Source: Brachycybe producta (taxonomy: Eukaryota; Arthropoda; Diplopoda; Playtdesmida; Andrognathidae). From it: 64,000 bases of DNA. Under the pieces are notes generated by a model. It was not told where the DNA came from. It did not search any database and saw only the letters and a program-made list of their open reading frames with translations. The DNA lies in the NCBI GenBank assembly GCA_036925085.1, contig JAUPFP010000019.1:192001-256000 (forward strand), read 5' to 3'. The position numbers and the translations under genes were made by a program. This document shows, piece by piece, positions 24,477-34,774 of the stretch. Within the stretch, counting starts at the first letter, position 1, and each line of letters starts with the position of its first letter.

Positions 24477-24561
24477 CAGAACCAGCAGGGATTCGATCAT
24501 GAGTCCTTCATGTCCACCAATGTTCAGATCCAGTCACTTAGCCACTAGGCCACAATGACAT
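24477..24561 (-). ncRNA. tRNA-derived sequence (SINE head or tRNA pseudogene)
   Basis: On the minus strand TGGCCTAGTGGC fits the pol III A box and GATCGAATCCC fits the B box, at tRNA-like spacing with a long variable region as in Ser/Leu tRNAs. The stems do not all pair, so an active tRNA is unlikely. A tRNA-derived SINE head is the best guess; no SINE body or tail was identified. Confidence 0.45.
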
Positions 24562-25044
24562 CTTATTTGGGGTTTGCTAAATTAGGCTTTATAAAAATTT
24601 ATGAACTGTCCCTTTCTTTGTTAGAAATAGAAACTCAGTTCCATTTTAGAAAATTATAAATTAATTATTGATGTATTAATATTAATATAATATTAGCATA
24701 TATTGAAATAATTTTCCAAAATGCAACCAAAAATTTGAAACATAAAAACAAATTATAAAATATATTTTATAACTTTCTAAAATGATTTAAAAATGGTTGC
24801 TAATCATGTAATGATTTCAGTATGTCCTACTGGTCCTACTGGTTTAAAATGGCAACAACCATCAATGATAATGGTCCCCACTGGTTCTACTGGCATAATG
24901 GTTTATAATCATAACTACAATCAATACTAACAGTTTCTCCTACTGGTCTTAATGGTTTAAAATGGTAACAACCACTTATGATGTTTTCTACTGCTCCTAC
25001 TAGTTCTTAATGTTATACTGGTGACAACTATCAATGGCCACCAT

Positions 25045-25593
25045 CAGTAGCATAGCTAGGGAGGGGCGGTCCGCCCTGGGTGGCACCAACAAAAAGAAAA
25101 GTTATTTTCCTGTCGGGATAGTAGAAGGAGCTTTATAAAAATATTTTAAGATGACCTAAGAAGGAATTACGAAATTTTTGTCACTCGCTGTGCTCGCAGA
25201 ATGTAATATGCAATCGAGTATTGTTTTTAAGTCTAGTACTGGTTTATTTATCACTGGATACGGGGGCATAGCTATGGGGCAGCAGACACCACAACTGCAG
25301 TGGGGTGCAATGTTAAGAGAGTATAATCAATACTCTCTAAACATTGTACCCTAAATAAGGCAACCAGAAAAATGTACTTTTAGTAAAGAAAAACAAAACA
25401 AAAACTTGAATCTTCATAAGGTTATGCTAAATGCTGTTTTCACCTTTGAATTCTAGCCTCTAACCAGGTTCTGTAACTGAAAAACATGATTTTTTTTGTT
25501 TATTTCTGAATTTCTATTTATTTTTTTAAAAAAAATTTGGGGGTGCACTGAAGATTTTTGCTGCTGGGCGCCAAAAACCTAGCTATGCTACTG
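25045..25593. mobile_element. hAT-like remnant (about 549 bp)
   Basis: The ends CAGTAGCATAGCTAGG and the inverse CCTAGCTATGCTACTG are inverted and resemble CAGTGGCGTAGC-type hAT termini. The flanking 8 bp do not match. No transposase frame. Confidence 0.5.
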
Positions 25594-26149
25594 ACTGGCT
25601 ATTGATAATATCATTTGGTTCCTTCCAGACCAAAATCCTGGTTGTGCCACTGATGTGTATTGTGTTGCGTTTTTCGTGAGGGAGGGGTGGCAAGCTCAAA
25701 GACTGCACAGGGCACAAACTCTAGCTACACCACTGGTCACTATGTTTCTTAGTGGTCTTACTGGTCCTACTAGTTTTAAATATTATACTGGTGACAATCA
25801 TCAAGGACCACCATGTTTTTTACTGGTTATACTGGCATTCACCAGTATAACCATTATGACCATTGAGCATCCCAATAAAGACCATTATAGTTCCAGTATG
25901 ACCAATAAAAAACCAGTACAAACAATTAAAAAATTCATACTGGCCCAGTATAACTTTTTGGACTGGGAGCACCTACATTCGGAGAAATTTTGAAGTAAAC
26001 GCTATATCTAGGCTCCTAAACCATTTTTTTTCTTCTTCTTACTTTTCTTCACTTTTTATATTGTGAGTTCAATTATATGAACTTTCGATGATCAGAACTA
26101 GTCATATCCGCCATTAGTTCTGATAATCGACGTTCTACTACTATATATA

Positions 26150-26227
26150 CACTGTGAACGGAAAAAACGAACCTCTATAAATACTACAATAACCTATAAA
26201 GAGGTTCGTTTTTTTCCGTTCACAGTG
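26150..26227. mobile_element. 78-bp mariner-type MITE with near-perfect hairpin
   Basis: CACTGTGAACGGAAAAAACG and its inverse form the ends, flanked by TA on both sides. The matching empty site is visible at 55217-55232 (ATATAG then AAAAATTTCC), so the boundaries are firm. A half copy sits at 42710-42740. Confidence 0.85.
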
Positions 26228-26229
26228 TA

Positions 26230-27120
26230 GAAAAAATTTCCTAACCATTACAATTTTTTTAGAAAAAATAATAAATAATTAATAACAATAATAATGATTA
26301 TTATTAATAATAATATAATGTTAATATTAAAATATAACAATGTAAAACAAAAGATTCCCATAGAAAACGTGTTAGTTGTGTTATATGTGAATAAAAAAAA
26401 ATTACATAAATATTGTTTGATGTTCCGATATCTCTCATTTTCCCTTTCAGCAATTCATTTGATAACTTATTTTTTTGGTATTCTAATATCTACACATTTT
26501 TTATTACTTCTACATACACTATTTCTAAGTTTATAATAAATTCAAAGAACAAAATTCAGTATTAAAACTAATAGGGATCAGTTTGAACATGCTTTATAAT
26601 GATGTCACTATGGCCCGTTTTTGGCCTAACTTTTCAATTGACCTAGTCAGAGCAAACTTGTTACTGTTATTGAAAACAATTGTGAAGGTCAAACCTGAAT
26701 GGTAAATGGGCTACTATGCCATCGATTATTATACGCTTATGTGTGACGAAATACTGAAAACTGTGAAGCATTATGAAAGAAATGAAAAAAAAAATGAATA
26801 AACAATATGGATTTCTGCCTACCCAGGTGTTTAATAGTTTTGTGAGATATATCCTGTAGGCCTAGATTAAGGGAAATATTCTGTATTAAACTAGTTATTG
26901 TATCTTTAATATTTTTTTACAAAATATTGTAGTTTAGACTTCTAATCAAAATCCCTAATTCAATATTATATCTACAAAATAGTAACTAATGGAAAAGCTA
27001 AAATCTAGCAGAAATATTAATTAATTTTTTAAAAAATAATTAATTCGGTGCAGCCATCTTGCCACTTTCAAAAATTAGATGAGAAAGCACGAATAAATAA
27101 AATGTTTCATTTAAGAGGGC
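26230..27120. repeat. dispersed repeat unit, copy 1
   Basis: It continues collinearly with 55220-55320 plus 58458-59270. Its right half is related to 33680-34100 and 41180-41600 (shared GGGCTACTATGCCA, ACTAATGGAAAAGCTAAAAT and GCAGCCAT). No coding frame; the origin (old DNA element or pseudogene) is unclear. Confidence 0.6.
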
Positions 27121-27179
27121 TGTTAAAACGTTTAATTTGTCTTAGTTATGCTAGACGTTACCGTCTCGCCATAGAAATG

Positions 27180-27390
27180 CGTAGACACTTGCCCTAAAGG
27201 GACAGTTCCCCTTAAAGGGACATTTGCCCTAGAATTAATTACCCTAAAATAACTTTTTTATATTTTCACATGGTTGAGTGTCTTTCAGTTGAGTATGTTA
27301 AATAGGTTCTGCATGCTGCAGGTGCACAAATAGCAGCAAATGACTAGACTACCAATTAGGGCAAATGTCCATTTAGGGCAAATGATTTTG
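27180..27390. repeat. GGGCAAATGTCC minisatellite fragments
   Basis: Inverse units at 27180-27245 and direct units at 27354-27385, same family as 12196-12440. Confidence 0.6.
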
Positions 27391-27420
27391 GGGTCGCGGC
27401 AATGTTTATTTTTCGGTCGG

Positions 27421-28228
27421 GGGTCACTACAGCTACCAAGGCTCACAAGTGCTACCAGGGGAAGAACAGCTACTTGGATCACTACAGCTACCAAGGCTCA
27501 CAAGTGCTACCAGGGGAAGAACAGCTACTTAGGTCACTACAGCTACCAAAAATATATATATAGACCTATTGTTCATCAAAAGGGCCACTACAGCTACCAA
27601 AAAATGTAACCCTTTCTCCTTAACCGAACCTTACCTAATGAAACGTAACCTAACCGAGCGTTATCTAACCTAACCGAACCTTACCTAATGAAACCTAACT
27701 GAACCGAACCTTACCTAACCTGATGAAACCAAACGTTACCTAATGAAACCTAACCGAACCTTACCTAATGAAACCTAACCGAACCTTACCTAATGAAACC
27801 TAACCGAACCTTACCTAATGAAACCTAACCGAACCTTACCTAATGAAACCTAACCTAACCTTACCTAATAAAACCTAACCGAACCAAACCTTACCTAACC
27901 TAAACGAACCTTACCTAACCTGATGAAACCAAACCTAACTGAACTTTACCTAATGAAACCTAACCAAACTTTACCTAATGAAATCTAACCAAACCTTACC
28001 TAATGACACCTAATCTACCCAAACCGAACCTAACATAACCGAACCTTACCTAATAAAACCTAACCGAACCGAACCGTATCTAACTTAAACGAACCTTACC
28101 TAACCTGATGAAACCGAACCTTACCGAATCTAACCAAACCTAAACTAAACTTAATAACTCATGTAGCTGTAGTGACTGTATTGATAATAAAAAGGCCTAT
28201 ATTTTTTGGTAGATGTAGTGACCCTCGG
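27421..28228. mobile_element. foldback unit 1 with TTAGG-derived core
   Basis: The left arm carries several GGTCACTACAGCTACCAA units, with a 63-bp repeat present twice at 27421-27546. The right end (28159-28228) carries the inverse (GGTAGNTGTAGTGACC) preceded by AAAGGCCTATATTTTTT, itself the inverse of a left-arm stretch. The core 27605-28150 is a satellite of pentamers CCTAA, CCGAA, CCTTA and TGAAA. Confidence 0.65.
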
Positions 28229-28235
28229 TAACGGT

Positions 28236-28920
28236 TGGGGGTCACTACAGCTACCAAGGCTCACAAGCGCTACTAGGGGAGAACAACTACTTGGGTCACT
28301 ACAGCTACCAAAAAATAGGGGGACGAAATATAGACCTTTTTTATCACTTTCTCGTCACTACAGCTAAAAAAAATAACCCTTTCTCCCTAACCTAACTGAA
28401 CCTTACCTAATGAAACCTTACCGAACCTTACCTAACTGAACCTTAACAATCCTAACCGAACCTTAACAATCCTAACCGAACCTTAACAATCCTAACCAAA
28501 CCTTAACGATCTTAACCGAACCTAACCGATCCTAATCAAACCTTACCGAAACTTACCATCCTAACCGAACATTACCGATAATAACCAAACCTAACCGAAC
28601 GAACATAATGAAACCTAACCGAACATAATGAAACCTAACCGAACATAATGAAACCTAACCGAACCGAATCTAATCTAAACTAAACGTATTGATAAAAAAG
28701 GCCTATATTTTTTGGTAGCTGTAGTGACCCTTGGTAGCTGTAGTGAATCTTTTGATGAAAAAAAGGTCTATATATTTTTTTGGTAGCTGTAGTGACCCTG
28801 GTAGCTGTAGTGACCCTGGTAGCTGTAGTGACCCTGGTAGCTGTAGTGAGCCTGGTAGCTGTAGTGACCCTGGTAGCTGTAGTGAGCCAGTCCCTCGGTA
28901 ACTGTAGTGAGCCAGTCCCT
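28236..28920. mobile_element. foldback unit 2 with TTAGG-derived core, upstream of the gene
   Basis: The left arm 28236-28370 has direct GGTCACTACAGCTACC motifs. The right arm 28708-28920 has a tandem run of the inverse 18-bp unit (six clean units). The core 28380-28690 has 20-bp periods, again multiples of five bases (CCTTA, ACAAT, CCTAA, CCGAA). It ends about 185 bp before the TATA box of the defensin gene. Confidence 0.65.
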
Positions 28921-29106
28921 ATTTTTCATATTTAAAGTTCTTCTAAAATAAAAAAAATCATCAAGGTTGATCTTCATCGGCCCTCTTATTGTATTCGCCA
29001 TTTGGAAACACCACACACTTGTACGAAGTAAATTCACAAGACATGGTTTGATATTCATTTAGCACATGATTAATGTAGTTTACGAAAAACTATAGTACAA
29101 TTTTTG

Positions 29107-29145
29107 TATAAATACTGGAGTTTCCTAACCGAAATTCATAATTCA
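29107..29145 (+). promoter_or_regulatory. TATA box and initiator of defensin copy 1
   Basis: TATAAATA at 29107-29114 lies 31 bases before the A at 29138 (TTCATA), a plausible initiator. A kappaB-like TGGAGTTTCC is at 29116-29125. A short noncoding first exon would run 29138-29176, ending AAAG before GTAAAG. The start site is inferred from spacing, not observed. Confidence 0.55.
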
Positions 29146-29583
29146 CTTTGAAGCCTATTTGCCAACACACAGAAAGGTAAAGTAAATTGCTAATATATAC
29201 GAACAACACGAAATATATGTTCTGTCCTGTACATTCGTATGGCATAAATATTCTTACTTTTTAACACGAAAATCGTATATAACGTAAAAATATTTTGTTT
29301 TCTTCCATTTCGTATTAAGTAATGTGCTTGACAATGCTTAATGCTGCATGTGGACTTTTATGTCCCTCTGCCATAGGCCTATTTGGCTGCTAGCAGAGTA
29401 ATTGTGATTGTAATTGTAAGGTTCACTGTACGTTATTAAGATCCACAAAATTATTTTAAGAAGTTTCTAACTAATCAGCTAAAAACCAAACAATTTCTTT
29501 TAACTACAACTCCTAGTCTAACTGGGACTCAACGAAAAATATTCATTTTATTTTCTCTTCCAGAAACATAATTTCTTTGAAGA

Positions 29584-30637
29584 ATGTTTGGACTTAAACT
29601 TTTCGTTGTTTTTCTGGTGATGGGGGCATTGATTGGACTTGTAACTTCACACGGTAAGTTAATTAATTTAAATAACTGAAAATGCAGATTTAAGTCTATG
29701 ATTAACTAATTTTTTTAAAAAATACATATTCCCAATTAGTCAATTTTATCAAAATATTAAATTTACAGGTTACGAGCCTACATGAGAAAACGTTATTTAA
29801 AGTAGGCCTAATTTCAAGTAATTGGATTTTAATTTAATAATAACAATTACAAAACAAAAATTTGGAAAAGTAACGTGGTAAATTAGTTTAGATTTACTTA
29901 AAAAAGTAATGCAAATCCATTGCAGTGGCTAATGCTATGACGCAAAAACGTTAAGAAAAACCTCAAATTGTTTTCAAAACTAGAATGGTAGAAGATTGTG
30001 TTAAAAGCTTTTTCATGGCAATGTCTTAAAAAAATAACGTTTTATGTATGGCAGCTTGAAAATGAAAAATTATTAGATTTTTCCATTGAGATTTCATAAA
30101 AACTATTTTCGCTATTGTTCTTATTGTTTTGCCTGATAAACGTTCGCTTAGAAAATATAAAATTTTCTCAAAAACCACGGGTGGGGGAAGGGAGAAAAGA
30201 GACCTACAGACTACCTAAATAAATACAGAGGCACACCATCTGGGAGGACAAAAACAAAATAAATATATACATAGCCACCTTTAACAAAAGAACCTAGGGA
30301 AATATTTGAGAGAAAAAAAATCCCTATGACATATAAGTAAGTTTGTAACCAGAGCCTTATGCTAGTATACTATCATTATAAAAGGTGCCGACTTTTTTGT
30401 ATCTGGAGAGACTAACCACCTACCATGCTTCTACAAGTAGAAAATTGTGTCACTTTCGAATGCCCTCAGTTGTAATGCCGCCTAACAATAATGTTTCATC
30501 TACAATTATTAGGAGAACCCTGTGAGCATCACAACCATAGAAAAGCTTGTCAAGATCACTGCATTGCAGAACAATATAAATACGGCGAGTGCATTAGCGA
30601 CCCTTGGAAAGTATTAAGATGTGAGTGCAGTGGGTAA
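29584..30637 (+). CDS. CS-alpha-beta defensin-like secreted peptide, copy 1 (spliced)
   Basis: Coding exons are 29584-29653 and 30513-30637, joined by a GTAAGT...ATTAG intron in phase 1. An upstream untranslated exon is likely, because TTCTCTTCCAG ends at 29563 just before the start codon. The 64-residue product has a hydrophobic signal peptide (residues 1 to about 22, MFGLKLFVVFLVMGALIGLV) and a mature part of about 42 residues. Its six cysteines are spaced C-x8-C-x3-C-x9-C-x9-C-x-C, with CxxxC, GxC (Gly-Glu-Cys) and CxC: the signature of invertebrate defensins and related ion-channel ligands. The frame is intact. The signal-peptide/mature boundary intron is typical of arthropod, notably chelicerate, members. 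Unusually, the mature peptide is not cationic: about five Lys/Arg against seven Asp/Glu, with five His. Role inferred: secreted immune effector; an ion-channel-acting peptide is the alternative. Confidence 0.85.
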
Positions 30638-31743
30638 GGAACCACCTACCAAGTCTACAACAACCAACGAATGACATCTTACCTTTCGACCGACTAAAAA
30701 GACCACTTGAAAATGCAATTTAACATGAACCTAAACGTATGGAAAATGATTCATTTTTTGAAATCCTGTATTTTTCATACAAGAAATACAATGTTGTTAG
30801 TGTAGCCTATTATTGTGGCAAATGTGTTCATAATAGTTGATAATAATATATTACCATCATTTGGGGTAAACTTGTGTCACATTTCCATCTTTATAATCCA
30901 GGGCCGTGCGAAGGGTGGGGGGAGTGGAGAAGGGGGCACATGCCGCAGTTGCCATGATTAGGGGGCACCAAAATCGTCATCTTGTCCTAATTAAAATCTA
31001 AAATTTTTGAAAATAAATTTGAATATTAATGAAGTTAACATTTTTTTAGTTTTATATTGATTCTTTTTCTATAACTTGCTTGCATCACTAAAAAGTTATA
31101 TAAAATCAAACAAATAATTAAATTAGCTATCTCATAAATCAAATTTTAAAAATAGTGCCATGTGTTTACACATTTTACATGCGGAATTTAACAAAACTCG
31201 GAAACTTGATTACTCTACCTGGACTATCTGCTTGCCTCCGTGAAAGCAAGGAAGTCATCGATGTTCCCGGGGTTTACTCCCCGAGGGAGGAACTTTTTTA
31301 CCCGTTTCTCAACTTATTACGACCATGACCAGTTTTGACCAAAGTGAACCCATTTTTGGCCACGGTTGCTCTAAATTGGGCCCGGGTTGCTGACGCACTC
31401 TGCCGGGTCCTAACCGACCAGGATCGGTCAGCATGGACTCATCGGTAAACTTGATGTAGTTAATGAATAAAACATTCTTCAGTCTCTGAGTTCTTTTTTA
31501 TTCTGGCAATATTATATTATCTGTTTATAACCAATGACAACAATTCTAATTTGCTAAATCTTTATGAGAATTTTATGTAAAATAAACAAAAAATTATCAA
31601 ATAAAAATTTACTATTTCTTTGGGGGGGGGGGGGGAAGAGCGCCATATTTAGACTTTGACCCGGGTGAAGCTTTTTCTTCACACAGCTCTGTTTTTGGAT
31701 ACTTTTATTCATATTTCATTCATGGCTTAGATCAGCTTCACAC
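30638..31743. other. 3' region of defensin copy 1 and repeat remnants
   Basis: The likely 3' untranslated region follows the stop. A candidate poly(A) signal AATAAA is at 31012-31017, but a GGGCCGTGCGAAGG repeat-like sequence begins at 30900, so the transcript may end earlier (AATACA near 30785). The part 31190-31500, with AATAAAACATTC, resembles the end of an old retroelement. A long G run is at 31621-31634. Confidence 0.4.
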
Positions 31744-31949
31744 ACAGGCAGTTAGAAATAGGAGAGAACTTCAATTGGCTCCACTCTTGTTATGACGATC
31801 GGCAACTTCTAATTGGTTGGTTATGTAGTCTGACGTCACATGCTCCGCCCTTTTTAACGTCAAACCACACAACAAACCAATTAGAAGTTGCCGGTCGTCA
31901 TAAAAAGGGCGGAGCTAACTGAAGTTCTTCCCGATTTCTAAATGCCTGT
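31744..31949. mobile_element. Mutator-like palindromic MITE, copy D (perfect 9-bp duplication)
   Basis: ACAGGCAGTTAGAAATAGG...GCCTGT, flanked by identical GCTTCACAC (31735-31743, 31950-31958). Confidence 0.88.
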
Positions 31950-32099
31950 GCTTCACACGAGTCACTGTGTCACTACTATTCAGTATCTAATTAGTAAAAA
32001 TAATTTTCCCCGGTCCTTAGGGGTAATAACTCAAAACTCGACTACATGTAAGAGCACAAACATATAAAAAGAATCGACTCTAGCATAGACTCTAAAGCG

Positions 32100-32524
32100 G
32101 CAGTCACACTAGGCTGGTTTACAAGCCGCTGGTTGCTGCTGGCTATTAGCAGCAACAGCAAGCAGCAGCTGCATTGGGTTCACACTTGTCCAGTCACTGC
32201 AGGTATTAGCAGTGCAAGTCATCCAATCACCGTCTTGCAAAAACGCAAACTCTAACAACAACCAACCCAAGCAGTGGAGTTTCAACTACCACTAGTGCCA
32301 CTACTAGCAACAAAAAGTTCACACTAGATGGCAGCAGCAGGAAGGGAGTCACATGACCAGCTGGTAGCTGCTAAAGTTGGACATGTCCAACTTCACCAGC
32401 CGCTGTTAAAATCACTACCCCCCTGGAGAAAGCAGCTGCTGGTAGCAGTTCAGACTATGCTGCTAGAGCGCTACAACCAGCCAACAGCAACCAGCGGCTG
32501 GGAAACCAGCCTAGTGTGACTGCG
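32100..32524. mobile_element. foldback element (about 425 bp)
   Basis: The ends carry CAGTCACACTAGGCTGGTTT and its inverse. The arms continue as AGCCGCTGGTTGCTGCTGG against CCAACAGCAACCAGCGGCT. A 63-codon frame inside is a by-product. Target duplication not resolved. Duplicate at 39597-40021. Confidence 0.65.
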
Positions 32525-32888
32525 GCATAACTGCGACTTCAGAATCGCATTAAAAGCACATATAGTGGAGAATCGCCTCTCTATGTTTCTTTCAGGAAAG
32601 GAAAAGAGAACAATCGAAATAAAAACTAGATAAATTGCAAATCTCGAATCTCTCAAATCCTTCATATAAGAATTCTATACTGTATTATCCGTGTACCACA
32701 GAATCTAATTTTAAAACTAATTTTACCAAAGTTTCTAACAGTTTTTTTTAGGTTAGGATTCGAAAGATCCGAAACACGAAAAACACGGGAAGATTCGAGT
32801 TTTCGAATCTCGAATATTTTTCAAGATTCGCGGGATTAGAATGTCCCATTTGTGGTATAACATATAGTAAAATACAAATTGTATAATA

Positions 32889-33380
32889 GAGAGTTAGCGA
32901 AATTTCGTACGAAATAAATTTATTTACGAAATCCATTATTTTGACGTCATTTCCGGATGATTTCGGTACAACACAACGATTTCGTACGAAATGAGGCATT
33001 TCTTTACGAAATTCTAAAATTATATTTCGTAGAAACGAAATAAACGCGCATGCGCAGAAGCGGTTTAACACCGTTTGAGAAGCATGAAAACAACAGCATT
33101 TTCCCACCACTTCGATGGAAAACGACGTCGTTTTAAAAAGAATAACCAACCCTACGTGCCCTAAGTGCAAAGAACAATAAAAATTAAAAAATCTACGTTT
33201 AGCGGCGATTAATTAGTCAAAAATGACCACACAAATCGCCGGAGAACGTGAATGATTTTGTTTTCGTTTTCGGATTGCTTCGCTAACTAAAATTACGAAA
33301 TTGAAACAAAAACGAAATCACTTAATTTAAATATATAAATTTCGTGAAACTTAATTTCGTACGAAATTTCGCTAACTCTC
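32889..33380. mobile_element. TA-target foldback MITE (492 bp)
   Basis: GAGAGTTAGCGAAATTTCGT and its exact inverse form the ends (27 identical bases), flanked by TA. The minus-strand 140-codon frame at 32748-33170 runs across it and is not credible. Duplicate at 40386-40877. Confidence 0.75.
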
Positions 33381-34204
33381 TAATGTATATAGGATATAAA
33401 TTTTGTACAGATTACAAATAGGTCTTAAAAACAATTTTGGGAGGGGTCCTGCACCCTATGGACCACCCCCAATGCTACGTGCCTGTCCTAAATTAACGAA
33501 TTTACTAAATAGCAGGATGAATGATATGAATAAAATAGAATGAATATATTTCGTCAACTACTTTATTAAGAATTGGGTTACCTTCATAGGAAAACCCACG
33601 TACAACCTGTGTATGTTTTCGCTTAACGTTTGTCCAATTTTCATTGGCTGACAGGAAGATGATTTAAAGTAAGGTGTCAATATCGACCTACGTGCCAAAA
33701 ATTGACTTGTTCGGAAAATTGTTAAGGCCAAACCCTAAAGTTAACGGGCTACTATGCCACCTGGTATTACACGCTCACATGTGACGAAAGAAAAACTTAC
33801 ACAAAACGTATAAAATAACAAATGTCTACCTCTACCCAGGTGTTTAATAGGGTTGAGGGATAAACTGTTGGCTTATGTATAAATAAAGGGAAATATATAA
33901 TAATCCTGTATTAAACTAGTTACATCTTTAACATTTTTTTACAAAAATTATTCTATTTTTAAATTCTAGTCAAGATCCCTAATTAATATTATTATCTACA
34001 AAATAGTTACTAATGGAAAAGCTAAAATTTAGGAGAAATATTCATTAAACTTTAAAAAAAAAATGAATTTGGCGCAGCCATATTTTAACTTAAATTTCTT
34101 TTTTGAGTGGCATTAATGACATTAGGACCTACTCAATATAATAAAACTTATTAAAAACAAAAAACAAAATTGAAAACGAATTAAAGAATTTTAATAATTA
34201 TTAT

Positions 34205-34220
34205 ATATATATTTAAGAAT

Positions 34221-34312
<92 letters not shown>
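34205..34312. repeat. (TA)n tract at the duplication junction
   Basis: Almost pure TA for about 90 bases, beginning just after copy 1 of the segmental duplication ends. Confidence 0.95.
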
Positions 34313-34314
<2 letters not shown>

Positions 34315-34651
34315 CAGGTCTGTGTATGTGTGTGTGGAATAACACTGTACAAAACCCTTGAAGCACGTCTGAATTTATATAAATTTGAATAAATGAACCG
34401 TTTTTTTTCTCAAGGTCAACTATATGTTGCACCCTTCCCATCCAAGAACCCCATGATATTAAATCAAAGAGGGAGAAAAAGGTTGTAAAGAGTAGGGGGA
34501 GAAGCAAACGTGGAGGGGAATAAAGAGTGAGGGGGGAAACTGAAACTGAAATGAAAGGAGTAAAAAAAGGAAAAAACGATGCGCATACCAGACAAAATGA
34601 AACGCTCATTTTCTCTTTCAAATATAAAAAGGGGAGGGGATAATAGTAGCA
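34313..34651. other. unique spacer at the duplication junction
   Basis: No gene seen. It is purine-rich around 34466-34580 and not repeated elsewhere in the window. Confidence 0.5.
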
Positions 34652-34774
34652 AAATTAAACTAGAATTTTTTTTGTTCCTCCCCTTTAATGAATTTTGTTG
34701 TTGCGTTTGTTACTTGGTCTGACGGCATAAAAGGGCGGAGGAAAAAAATTCTAATGCTGTGCACAATTGCCTGT
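34652..34774 (-). mobile_element. second MITE family, inverted copy at the junction
   Basis: The right end, in reverse complement, begins ACAGGCAATTGTGCACAGCA. The left part carries the inverse GAATTTTTTTTGTTCC. The relative at 41985 sits next to the same flank in the opposite orientation. Confidence 0.55.

Larger units (their letters stand above)
22166..26012. mobile_element. composite insertion inside the pogo-like MITE
   Basis: It is absent from the 55-kb counterpart. The edges carry GAGCCTAGATATA and its inverse TATATCTAGGCTC, so this may be one element with short inverted ends. The interior is a chain of minisatellites, a large palindrome with a TTAGG core, a tRNA-like sequence and a hAT-like remnant. 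No coding frame was recognised. Confidence 0.35.
22081..26137. mobile_element. pogo-like MITE split by a large insertion
   Basis: It begins CAGTACAGTAGAACGTCGAT after a TA and ends with the inverse (GATAATCGACGTTCTAC). The uninterrupted counterpart at 55024-55215 is only about 190 bp. Comparing them shows that 22166 to about 26012 is extra here. No transposase is visible. Confidence 0.55.
27709..34190. repeat. segmental duplication, copy 1 (about 6.5 kb)
   Basis: Nearly identical to 35204-41690 in the same orientation (offset 7494-7497 bases). The differences I saw are a few scattered substitutions and changes in repeat number: 18-bp units six versus five, one extra 20-bp unit in copy 2, and G-run lengths near 31621 and 39117. 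It carries the defensin gene and several MITEs. Recent duplication, or two haplotypes joined by the assembly. Confidence 0.9.

Noticed and set aside
28768-29058. Frame with repeated His-Tyr-Ser-Tyr-Gln (also 36280-36552)
   Set aside because: It is a translation of the 18-bp foldback arm repeat; the unit length is a multiple of three, which keeps the frame open by construction.
32748-33170. 140-codon minus-strand frame, also at 40245-40667
   Set aside because: It crosses a hAT-like remnant and a TA-target foldback MITE; its presence in both copies only reflects the segmental duplication.
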